Source: an uncultured Clostridia bacterium
GTDB taxonomy: Bacteria; Bacillota; Clostridia; Christensenellales; CAG-314
Direction of reading: 5' to 3'
Length of the DNA: 64,000 nt
NCBI GenBank assembly: GCA_947628135.1
Contig: CANQYT010000008.1
Location: forward strand, 18,287 to 82,286
The notes beneath the pieces were generated by a model that saw only the letters and a list, made by a program, of their open reading frames with translations, did not search any database and was not told the DNA's origin. How positions within the stretch are numbered: position 1 is the stretch's first letter; the number at the start of each line of letters is the position of its first letter. Positions 1-7,562 of this stretch are shown piece after piece. The position numbers and the translations under genes were made by a program.

Positions 1-747
1 CAGGAAACGGGCGCGGACTACCGCGTAGAGTTGGACATTACCGACGACGTTGTGTCCGTAAATCTGGACACTACCGGCGTCGGACTGCACAAGCGCGGGT
101 ATCGTACCATTCCCTACGACGCTCCCGTAAAAGAAACCGTCGCCGCGGCGCTTATTGATTTGACGGTGTGGAATCCCGACAAAACGTTTACCGACCTGTT
201 TTGCGGAAGCGGAACGTTGCCGATAGAGGCGGCATTGAAAGCGCTCAACGTTGCCGTGGGAGCGAACCGCCGTTTCGATTACGAACAGTGGAGCGCGGCA
301 AGCGGAGTGCGTTCGATTGCCCAACAGGAAGCGCAGGACGTACGCGTCCGACGCAAATTGGAAATCATCGGCGGCGACGTAAGTCAACGCGCTTTGGATA
401 TAGCGCGTGTTCACGCCGCACAGGCGGGTGTGGACGAATACGTAAAGTTTGTATTGCAACCCGCCGCAAAGTTTACAAGCGGCGCAAGTTACGGAGTAAA
501 CGTAAGCAATCCTCCCTACGGAGTGCGTCTCGGCGACGAGGATGAAGCGCGCGCCGTCGCTTGCGATATGGGCAAACTGTATCGTTCTCTCGACAAGTGG
601 AATTTCTATTTTCTCACCCCGTTGCTCGATTTCGAACGGCTTTTCGGGCGACGCGCCGACAAAAAACGCTATATTTACAACGCGGGCATAAAGTGCAGTT
701 ATTATTCGTTCAACGGTCCTAAGCCCACCGTCTCTACGAAAGTCTGA
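1..747 (+). CDS. THUMP-type class I RNA methyltransferase, C-terminal part (RlmL/YpsC-like)
   Basis: Partial gene: the frame is open to the window edge and ends at TGA 745-747, so about 248 codons are visible. The family transfers a methyl group from S-adenosylmethionine to a base in 23S rRNA or another RNA. Visible signs are the FCGSGTLPIEAA stretch (SAM-binding motif I) and the catalytic NPPYG motif about 75 residues from the end, both typical of the UPF0020/RlmL N2-guanine methyltransferases. The N-terminal THUMP domain would lie outside the window. It shares no operon with the CRISPR genes, being separated from cas9 by about 690 bp. The exact target RNA cannot be told from this fragment. 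Confidence 0.8.
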   Translation, partial: QETGADYRVELDITDDVVSVNLDTTGVGLHKRGYRTIPYDAPVKETVAAALIDLTVWNPDKTFTDLFCGSGTLPIEAALKALNVAVGANRRFDYEQWSAASGVRSIAQQEAQDVRVRRKLEIIGGDVSQRALDIARVHAAQAGVDEYVKFVLQPAAKFTSGASYGVNVSNPPYGVRLGDEDEARAVACDMGKLYRSLDKWNFYFLTPLLDFERLFGRRADKKRYIYNAGIKCSYYSFNGPKPTVSTKV

Positions 748-1256
748 CATTTCGTAAAGGGCAGTATTACGGCAACAGCACGCTTCGCCGCTTTTTCCTT
801 TGCGGCAACAGTTTGAAAACGTTTTATTTCAAATAAGTCCGAAACCGACTTTATTTCCGAGATATAAATCAATTGTTTGAGAATTGTGTAATTACCGATA
901 GTTCCAAAACAAATACACGACAAATCGTCCTTGCGGACAATGCAAAGGAACGCAAGGGTCAGGTTTCAAAAAAAACACCTCGGACGCTTGTCCAAGGCGT
1001 TTCGGAGCGTCTACGTCTTTCAAGCCTGCGTCCTGCTCCCGTTCACACGTAATCTTACTGTGACTGCCTTATTCTAGGCGAAATGGCAATTCTATTTTAA
1101 TTTGTGGAGAGATGTATGTCAAGTACTCATTCAAGAAATGACAAAACTTATTGCGTAACTACCCGTTTGCTGAATATTATGTAATTTCGTACAGAATCAA
1201 TAACATTACTTTGCGGTGATAGAGCGGCAATCGTTGCATTCTTCTGAAATTTATTA
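748..1256. other. Intergenic region upstream of the CRISPR locus
   Basis: About 500 bp with no convincing gene. A short minus-strand frame at 702-923 overlaps the methyltransferase end and has no ribosome binding site, so it is not called. The region holds one isolated degenerate CRISPR repeat (875-910), a strong imperfect stem at about 828-853 (AAATAAGTC pairing with GACTTTATTT) and a small GTCC-TTGC-GGAC hairpin near 917-928. Nothing else was recognised. Confidence 0.5.
875..910 (+). repeat. Isolated degenerate CRISPR repeat
   Basis: A 36-nt ungapped match to the array repeat with five substitutions (positions 11, 20, 22, 28 and 31 of the repeat). It keeps the GTTTGAGAAT start and the AAAAC end and has the same orientation as the array, but lies 6.7 kb upstream of it and 520 bp before cas9. 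No neighbouring repeat is seen, so it is not an array. It could be a relic of an older array, or the repeat-like part of a crRNA-like regulatory RNA. As an anti-repeat it is less convincing than the site at 1366-1390, because it lacks the expected bulge. Confidence 0.7.
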
Positions 1257-1285
1257 TTGACTTTACGATATTCGTATGATAATAT
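1257..1285 (+). promoter_or_regulatory. Predicted cas operon promoter
   Basis: TTGACT (1257-1262), a 17-nt spacer and TAATAT (1280-1285) form a good vegetative promoter reading toward cas9. A start near 1292 would give a cas9 leader of about 140 nt that is almost entirely antisense to the tracrRNA. Prediction from sequence only. Confidence 0.55.
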
Positions 1286-1313
1286 AAACAAAAACGAACC
1301 CGACGCGGGTTCG
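1286..1313 (-). terminator. tracrRNA terminator
   Basis: CGAACCCG (1295-1302) and CGGGTTCG (1306-1313) form a perfect 8-bp stem; on the minus strand it is followed by TTTTTGTTT. In the plus direction there is no T-run, so cas9 transcription should pass. Confidence 0.85.
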
Positions 1314-1388
1314 CCAAGTCACTGATAACAGTGTGTTGCCTAGGCAACGGTTTGGATCAATCTTTATTTGAACAGGTGTAATTCAAAT
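1286..1388 (-). ncRNA. tracrRNA (antisense to the cas9 leader)
   Basis: Read on the minus strand, the segment opens with an anti-repeat: AATTACACC pairs perfectly with GGTGTAATT of the CRISPR repeat, and TCAAAT pairs with its first six bases GTTTGA (one G-U), leaving the usual internal bulge between lower and upper stems. Then follow a short linker (nexus region), a GTTGCCTAGGCAAC hairpin (1335-1348), a CACTG/CAGTG hairpin (1320-1333) and a Rho-independent terminator (1295-1313 plus T-run). A -10 box (TATACT on the minus strand, 1394-1399) puts the start near 1388; its -35 is weak. Size and order of parts match type II-A tracrRNAs, which pair with pre-crRNA, recruit RNase III and are bound by Cas9. 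Confidence 0.85.
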
Positions 1389-1432
1389 AGGTAAGTATAC
1401 TTTAACACAAATTTTTTAAGGAGTCAATACAC

Positions 1433-4400
1433 GTGAGCAAAAATTTTTCGAAAAAATCAAAAGAATACTACATCGGTTTGGACATAGGCACGGATTCCGT
1501 TGGATGGGCGGTTACCGATCGCGATTACAAATTACTTCGCGTCAACGCAAAAAATCTGTGGGGCGTGAGGCTGTTTGAAACGGCGCAGACTGCCGCCGCA
1601 AGGCGTTTGTTCCGCGAAACGCGCCGCAGACTGTCCCGTCGCAAGTTTCGTATCGAGTTGTTGCAAGAGATATTCGCTCCCGCGATAAACGCGGTAGACC
1701 CCGATTTCTTCGCTCGTTTGGCGGATAGCAATCTGTATGAGGAGGACAAGCGGGAAAATACGAAATTCTCGCTGTTCCGCGACGAGAATTTCAACGATCG
1801 CGATTTTCACAAAAAGTACAAAACCGTCTATCACTTGCGCTATGCGATGATGCACGAGGACGATCCCGACGTGCGGTTGGTTTATCTCGCGCTTCATCAC
1901 ATCATCAAAAACCGCGGTCACTTTCTTATCGAGGGCGGATTGGAAGCGGTAAAAGATATGTCTCAGCCGCTCACTGCGATAAACGCCTATTTACAGGATC
2001 TCGACTGCGGACAACTGCCGATGAGACAGGCGGAATTTGACGAGATATCCAATTTGAAATGCAACAAAACCGTCCGCGCAAAGAAATATGCCGAATGTTT
2101 CGGCGTGGAAGGAAACAAACAATTGTGCGCCCTGCTGAGACTTGTTGCGGGCGGAACGGTCAAGGTTAAAGATTTGCCCTGCCACGACAAAACTGACGTA
2201 GATGAAAGCATCACGTTCGACACCGATTGGAACGCGGCGGAAATAAACGCGCGCGAATTGTTGCAGGAAGATTACGTTTTGGTGGAGAATGCAAAGTTGC
2301 TCTACGATTACGTTCGTTTCAAACAACTTTTGGGCGAGTACTCGTTTGTTTCGGAAGCGATGATAGCCAAATACGAAAAACATCGTAGCGACCTTGCCGC
2401 TCTCAAAGAGGTTGTGCGTAAATATTGCGACGATGACGTCTACGACGAAATATTCAAACAACCGAAAAACGGCGAATGCAACTACACGGCTTACTGCGGC
2501 AAAAGAAAATTCGGCAAAAACGGCGAGCGATTCGAATACAAGAAAAAGTGTACCAACGAAGATTTCTGCAAATTTATTTACAAAATATTGAAACCGCTGT
2601 CGCAGAACGTTGACGACGAGACGTTAAACGCCATTCTCGCGGATATAGACAACGGTACGTTTATGCCCAAACAAGTGGGTAAAAACAACGCCACGCTGCC
2701 TTACCAAGTAAACGAAAAGGAACTTACCGCAATTTTGGATCACGTAAAGCAATATCCGACGTTTGCTTTCTTGAACGAAACGGAAAACGGCGTTACCGTC
2801 GCCGAAAAGATACGTCAGTTGCTTGTGTTTCGCGTGCCCTATTTTGTCGGACCTACCAACAACCACAGCGGCAGATATTGGGCTGTTCGCCGCGAAGAAG
2901 GAAAACTTTTCCCGTGGAATTTCGCGCAGAAAATAGATTACGACGAGAGCGAACGGCGGTTTATCGAAAGAATGACGAATTTTTGCCCATACGTTCCCGG
3001 TGAAAAGGTGCTTCCGAAATGCAGTTTGCTTTACGAAGAGTACGTGTTTCTCAATACCGTCAGTTCGGTAAAAATCAACAACGAACCGCTTTCCGCCAAA
3101 AACAAAGCCGAACTGTCAAAGTATTTCGCAATGACGGGCGCAAGCAAACTGACGGGGCGTTTTCTGCGGCAATGGCTTACGGAAAACAATCTGATAGAGC
3201 AGAGCGACGACGTGCTGTTGACGGGTTTCGACGAGGGCGCGTCGGCTCACAGACGAATGTACTATCAGTTTGTAAAAATTCTCGGAAGCGACAGCGAGGT
3301 GGAGAAACATTACCGTGATATAGAAAAGATAATATTCGACTGCACGATCGCCGGTACGGAAAAGAGCAGATTGCGCAAGCGGCTTGCCTCCGAATATCCG
3401 TTCCTTTCGGAAGCGCAGATAAAGAGCATTGTCGGTCTCACTTGCAAAGGCTGGGGCAGATGCAGCGCCGAGTTTTTGACCAAACGCGTCGGAGTCGATC
3501 CTTTCACGGGCGAAACAAACAGCATATCCGTAATAGACGCTATGCGCAAAACGACGGATAACTTTATGCAGGTGTACAATAAATACGGTTTCCGCGAGTA
3601 CTTCGAGCGGCGGCAGGACGATTTGCCGTCGATAGAGGAAGCCATCGACAATTTGTATTGTTCGCCCTCCGTAAAAAAACAAATCAGACAGACTATGAGC
3701 ATAGTCGAGGAGTTGCGCGGCGTGTTGGGTCGCGATCCTGCTAAGATATTCGTCGAAGTGGCGCGAGATCGCGATGCCGCAAAGGAACGTCGGCAAGAGA
3801 GAGAACGTGCGAAATCGCGTTTGCAAAGTCTGCGGGAAAAACTCTACGGCGAAAGCCGATCGGCTGTTGCCGAGCAATTTGCGGAATCCCCCGACGTGAG
3901 GAAACATTTCGAAGAAGTGTCTGACGATCCGCGCAGACTTAACAACACAAAACTGTTTTTATACTTTTTGCAAAACGGCGTGGATATCTACACGGGCGAG
4001 CCGATAGACTACAACAATCTGTCATTGTACGACAAGGATCACATATATCCGCGCAGCAAAGTCAAGGACGACAGTCTGGACAATCTTGTGCTGACTTATC
4101 ACACTCAGAATGTCAAAAAAACAGACGATTTTCCCATCGCAAAAGAAATTCGCGACAAAATGCGTCCGCGTTGGGAAACGTTGCGCAGGCAAAAATTGAT
4201 GTCCGACGAAAAGTATCGCAGACTTACGCGGAAAACTCCTATTTCGGACGAAGAAATCAATGATTTTATCAACAGACAGTTGGTTGAAACACAGCAAAGC
4301 ACCAAAGAAACGATAAAATTGCTGCGCACCGTATTTCCCGACAGCGAGGTGGTGTATTCCAAAGCGTCGCTTGTAAGCGAATTTCGCGCCCGCAGGATAA

Positions 4401-5626
4401 ACGTGCCCGATCCAAACGCGTTGACCGAATCGGATGTTATCAGAGTTCCGCAGTTTGTAAAGTGCCGCGAGATAAATGATTTGCACCACGCGAAGGACGC
4501 TTATCTGAACATTGTTGTCGGAAATGTGTACAACACGCGCTACGGACACAACAGAGATTTTATGACGAACGGTGTGGATCGCGGACCGTCCGACGCAAAT
4601 ATCTACGATTACGACGTTTACACTTCGGCATATACTGCGTGGAAGTCCGGTGCATCGGGTACGATCGCGCAAGTCACCAAGACTATGCGAAGTAATTCCG
4701 TGCTGTACACGGCGGAGAGCCGCGTCAAAAGCGGAGGTTTGTTTGACGCAACCATCTATCCGAAATCCGACCAACCGCTTGTCCCGCAAAAAGGTGCAAA
4801 CAGCGCGACGGCAAAATTCAGAAATATGTCCGATACTTCCAAATACGGCGGTTACAATTCGGAAAGCAGGGTGTATTTTACGCTGGTACGGTTTGTCGAT
4901 GACAAAGCGAGGAAAAAGGGCGTTGAAAAATATAAGTATCGGTTGCTCGGCGTGACCGCTCGGTTTGCAAGTGTAATAAACTCGCTCGACGCTTTGACGG
5001 AGTATTGCCGCAACTGCGGATTGACCGACCCCGTAGTGCTTATTCCGAAAATAAAGATAGGCACGTTTTTCCAATTCGGCAGCACGATGTTGGCGCTGTC
5101 CGGTATGACGGGTAAACAGATTGTGTGGCGTCTTGCGCAGCAAAACGTACAGGACGAAGAGACGGTCAGGTATTTCAAAAAGGTTTGCGACGTTGTTGAC
5201 AAACAAGCCGCGGCGGAAAAACGCGGAGAGGAATTTGTGCTCAATTCTTTTGACGGAGTGGACGAAAAGCGCAACGCTATCACTTACGATATTTTTGCGG
5301 AGACGTTGCTTTCGGACAGATACGGCGGCGCGGCGAGTCTTACCTCTTTCGGAGAAAAAATAAATTCCCCAACGCTTCGCGAAAGGTTTGCAAAGTTGAC
5401 TCTTTCGGAACAGTGTCGCGTTCTCGTGGAAATTTCCAAAGTGTTGCAGTGCAACAGTCTCGCCGCAAATCTTACTTTGCTCAAAGAAGGCGCAAAGTGC
5501 GGGATTGTTCTTTCGTCAAATACGTTTGACAGTTTAAGCGGCATCAGGATAGTTCATCGCTCGGTAACGGGCTTGTTCGAGCAGAAGATACCCCTTTCCG
5601 AGTTCGACAAGGCGAGCCCGCAATGA
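1433..5626 (+). CDS. cas9: Cas9 endonuclease, type II-A
   Basis: RNA-guided DNA endonuclease of 1397 residues, close to the usual size of II-A enzymes. RuvC-I holds D17 in IGLDIGTDSVGWAV; an arginine-rich bridge helix follows (RRLFRETRRRLSRRK, about 58-72). RuvC-II has E775 (IFVEVARDRD), the HNH domain has D869-H870 (YDKDHIYPRS), and RuvC-III has H1019 and D1022 (LHHAKDAYLN). All catalytic positions known from SpCas9 are present, so both nucleases should work. The REC lobe fills about 75-740 and the PAM-interacting domain the last roughly 300 residues; the PAM cannot be read from sequence alone. GTG start chosen because AAGGAG (1418-1423) lies 9 nt upstream. The stop overlaps cas1 by 4 nt. 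Confidence 0.98.
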   Translation: MSKNFSKKSKEYYIGLDIGTDSVGWAVTDRDYKLLRVNAKNLWGVRLFETAQTAAARRLFRETRRRLSRRKFRIELLQEIFAPAINAVDPDFFARLADSNLYEEDKRENTKFSLFRDENFNDRDFHKKYKTVYHLRYAMMHEDDPDVRLVYLALHHIIKNRGHFLIEGGLEAVKDMSQPLTAINAYLQDLDCGQLPMRQAEFDEISNLKCNKTVRAKKYAECFGVEGNKQLCALLRLVAGGTVKVKDLPCHDKTDVDESITFDTDWNAAEINARELLQEDYVLVENAKLLYDYVRFKQLLGEYSFVSEAMIAKYEKHRSDLAALKEVVRKYCDDDVYDEIFKQPKNGECNYTAYCGKRKFGKNGERFEYKKKCTNEDFCKFIYKILKPLSQNVDDETLNAILADIDNGTFMPKQVGKNNATLPYQVNEKELTAILDHVKQYPTFAFLNETENGVTVAEKIRQLLVFRVPYFVGPTNNHSGRYWAVRREEGKLFPWNFAQKIDYDESERRFIERMTNFCPYVPGEKVLPKCSLLYEEYVFLNTVSSVKINNEPLSAKNKAELSKYFAMTGASKLTGRFLRQWLTENNLIEQSDDVLLTGFDEGASAHRRMYYQFVKILGSDSEVEKHYRDIEKIIFDCTIAGTEKSRLRKRLASEYPFLSEAQIKSIVGLTCKGWGRCSAEFLTKRVGVDPFTGETNSISVIDAMRKTTDNFMQVYNKYGFREYFERRQDDLPSIEEAIDNLYCSPSVKKQIRQTMSIVEELRGVLGRDPAKIFVEVARDRDAAKERRQERERAKSRLQSLREKLYGESRSAVAEQFAESPDVRKHFEEVSDDPRRLNNTKLFLYFLQNGVDIYTGEPIDYNNLSLYDKDHIYPRSKVKDDSLDNLVLTYHTQNVKKTDDFPIAKEIRDKMRPRWETLRRQKLMSDEKYRRLTRKTPISDEEINDFINRQLVETQQSTKETIKLLRTVFPDSEVVYSKASLVSEFRARRINVPDPNALTESDVIRVPQFVKCREINDLHHAKDAYLNIVVGNVYNTRYGHNRDFMTNGVDRGPSDANIYDYDVYTSAYTAWKSGASGTIAQVTKTMRSNSVLYTAESRVKSGGLFDATIYPKSDQPLVPQKGANSATAKFRNMSDTSKYGGYNSESRVYFTLVRFVDDKARKKGVEKYKYRLLGVTARFASVINSLDALTEYCRNCGLTDPVVLIPKIKIGTFFQFGSTMLALSGMTGKQIVWRLAQQNVQDEETVRYFKKVCDVVDKQAAAEKRGEEFVLNSFDGVDEKRNAITYDIFAETLLSDRYGGAASLTSFGEKINSPTLRERFAKLTLSEQCRVLVEISKVLQCNSLAANLTLLKEGAKCGIVLSSNTFDSLSGIRIVHRSVTGLFEQKIPLSEFDKASPQ

Positions 5627-6495
5627 GTTGGCGGGTAGTAACGGTAACCAATCGATGTAAATTGGAACATCGATTGGATTACCTCATCTGTCGCGGAGAA
5701 GAAACCGTCAAGATACACCTTTCAGAAATATCCGTCTTAATAGTGGAGACGCCGGCGGTTGCCATTACGGCAAGTTTGATGTGCGAGTTGGTCCGCAGGA
5801 AAATCAAGGTCGTTTTCTGCGACGAAAGACACGATCCGTGCTTTGAACTGCAACCACATTCGTTAAGGTACGACGCAAGCGGTTGCATACGCAGGCAAAT
5901 ATGCTGGACGGAGAAAAACAAGAAAAATGCCTGGACGCAGATCGTTCGGCAAAAAATATTTCAGCAATATGAGTTGTTGCGTAAAAACAACTTGACGGAA
6001 CAGGCGGCAAAACTGTTCGGTTATCTCGGAGAATTGCAAGAGGCGGACGCAACCAACAGAGAAGGACACGCCGCGAAAGTGTATTTCAACGCGTTGTTCG
6101 GATTGGAATTTTCCCGACAGGAATCTTCTGCGATCAATGCGGCGTTAGACTACGGTTACAGTATTTTGCTGTCGGCATTCAATCGCGAAGTAGTCTGTTG
6201 CGGCTATCTTACCGAATTGGGTATCAACCACAACAATGAATTTAACCCTTTCAATTTGAGTTGCGATTTGATTGAGCCGTTCCGACCGTTGGTGGATAGT
6301 CTTGTTTTGACATTTGACAGAGAGGTGTTTTCGAAAGAGCAAAAACACGCATTGCAAAATTTGCTCAACAAAGAAATTGTGTATGGCGGCAAAAAATATT
6401 GCTTGAAAGACGCCGTTTCTTTGTATGTCAAAGATGCGTTATCCGTTATAGAAACGGGTAATGGCAGTATCGATTACTATGGCTGCGATGTTTAG
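5623..6495 (+). CDS. cas1: Cas1 integrase, type II
   Basis: Metal-dependent integrase that, with Cas2, inserts new spacers at the leader end of the array. It has 290 residues, as expected for type II Cas1. Likely metal ligands are E147 (in REGHAAKVYF), H203 (GINHNNEFNPFN) and E218 (DLIEPFRP). The ATG lies inside the cas9 stop (ATGA), so the two genes are probably translationally coupled. The end overlaps the start of cas2. Nothing suggests inactivation. Confidence 0.97.
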   Translation: MSWRVVTVTNRCKLEHRLDYLICRGEETVKIHLSEISVLIVETPAVAITASLMCELVRRKIKVVFCDERHDPCFELQPHSLRYDASGCIRRQICWTEKNKKNAWTQIVRQKIFQQYELLRKNNLTEQAAKLFGYLGELQEADATNREGHAAKVYFNALFGLEFSRQESSAINAALDYGYSILLSAFNREVVCCGYLTELGINHNNEFNPFNLSCDLIEPFRPLVDSLVLTFDREVFSKEQKHALQNLLNKEIVYGGKKYCLKDAVSLYVKDALSVIETGNGSIDYYGCDV

Positions 6496-6805
6496 ATTTA
6501 TGAGGGTAATTGTGTTTTTTGATTTGCCTACCGAAACGAATTCGGACAAGGCGGCATACAGACAGTTTCATTCCTTTTTGGTAAAAGAAGGGTTTGTAAT
6601 GATGCAGAAATCGGTGTATTTCAAGTTGGCGTTGAACGGTTCGACGGTGCGGAGTGTAAAAACTCACTTGTGCGGAAATATCCCCGCAAAAGGGCTTGTT
6701 CAGATGCTTGTCATCACCGAAAAACAGTTTGACGACATTTTGTATTTGGCGGGCGAATCACGCAGTGAAGTTGTGGATTCGGCAGATAGGCACGTAATAA
6801 TATGA
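6488..6805 (+). CDS. cas2: Cas2 adaptation protein
   Basis: Small ferredoxin-fold protein bridging two Cas1 dimers in the spacer integration complex. The start at 6488 gives 105 residues beginning MFRFMRVIVFFDLPTET, matching family N-termini; MRVIVFFDLP from 6500 is an alternative, and the frame also stays open to an ATG at 6461 deep inside cas1. The aspartate in FFDLP is the conserved metal-site residue, and GFVMMQKSVYFKL is typical of type II-A Cas2. It overlaps cas1 by 8 nt and csn2 by 4 nt (ATGA). Confidence 0.95.
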   Translation: MFRFMRVIVFFDLPTETNSDKAAYRQFHSFLVKEGFVMMQKSVYFKLALNGSTVRSVKTHLCGNIPAKGLVQMLVITEKQFDDILYLAGESRSEVVDSADRHVII

Positions 6806-7482
6806 AATTAAACCATTACAAATTGGAAAACGGAATAGATTTCGAATTGTCCGACGTGTGGACGCTTGTTTGCGAAAGACCGAGTCACTTTGCCGAACTT
6901 GTCGGCGACATCTACAAACAGGCTAAGGGACAACAGGGCGGGTGGACTCTTTGCGGCGAAAAAAGTATCGACGTTTCCAAAGCGGCAGTTGTGGTGACGG
7001 ACTATTTCGGTTTGAGTATGTCGGACAAAAAGGCGGTCAACTTGTTGCAGGAACAGTTGAAAAAACTTGCCTATGATGAAAACCACACAGTAGCCACCCA
7101 CGAGATAATTGCCGCTTTGCAACGATATTTTTATGCGCTTACGGCGGATATAGACTATCCTACCGTGGTGGGCGAGGCGGACTTCGCGCAAATTTCCAAA
7201 ATGGTTTCCGTTTCGTTTTCGGAAGAATCGACAGATCTTTTTCAAAAATTGTGCGACTACGTAACGCTGTTGAGCCGTCTCACGTTTTTGCGGTTGTTGG
7301 TGTGTGTAAATTTGCGCAGTTATCTCGACTACGAACAGTTGAATTTATTTTTCCTGCATTGTATGCGTAACGGCATAAATTTACTTTGCGTCGAAAGCAA
7401 ATACACCGAAATATCCCCCAACGAACGAATGTTGGTGTGCGACGGTGATTTGTGCGAATTTTTTCCTCGCAACGGCTTGTAA
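6802..7482 (+). CDS. csn2: Csn2, type II-A adaptation protein
   Basis: 226-residue protein in the csn2 position of a II-A operon, the usual length of the short Csn2 type. Csn2 forms a tetrameric ring that slides on double-stranded DNA ends and joins the Cas1-Cas2-Cas9 complex during spacer capture. Csn2 diverges strongly, so the call rests on position, length and overall fit (N-terminal strands around FELSDVWTLV, C-terminal ESKYTEISPNERMLVCDGD). The stop lies 80 bp before the first repeat. Confidence 0.9.
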   Translation: MKLNHYKLENGIDFELSDVWTLVCERPSHFAELVGDIYKQAKGQQGGWTLCGEKSIDVSKAAVVVTDYFGLSMSDKKAVNLLQEQLKKLAYDENHTVATHEIIAALQRYFYALTADIDYPTVVGEADFAQISKMVSVSFSEESTDLFQKLCDYVTLLSRLTFLRLLVCVNLRSYLDYEQLNLFFLHCMRNGINLLCVESKYTEISPNERMLVCDGDLCEFFPRNGL

Positions 7483-7562
7483 ATATACCTCAAATAATTT
7501 ATAATATAGTTGCCTATCGAAATTAATGCGACCGGTAATCGTAAAAGTTTTCAAATTTTGAG
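7483..7562 (+). promoter_or_regulatory. CRISPR leader
   Basis: 80 bp between the csn2 stop and the first repeat. It is AT-rich and ends with ATTTTGAG directly before the repeat, resembling the ATTTGAG leader-anchoring sequence reported for type II-A systems, where Cas1-Cas2 recognises the leader-repeat junction. A TATAAT-like element sits near 7500-7507; no clear -35 was found, so pre-crRNA may also depend on transcription from the cas operon. Confidence 0.7.

Noticed and set aside
828..910. A second tracrRNA on the minus strand using the degenerate repeat as anti-repeat
   Set aside because: Pairing with the array repeat would lack the normal bulge and no terminator follows; the segment at 1286-1388 has every expected part.
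702..923. A 73-residue minus-strand frame after the methyltransferase gene
   Set aside because: No ribosome binding site, overlaps the end of a real gene and the degenerate CRISPR repeat.
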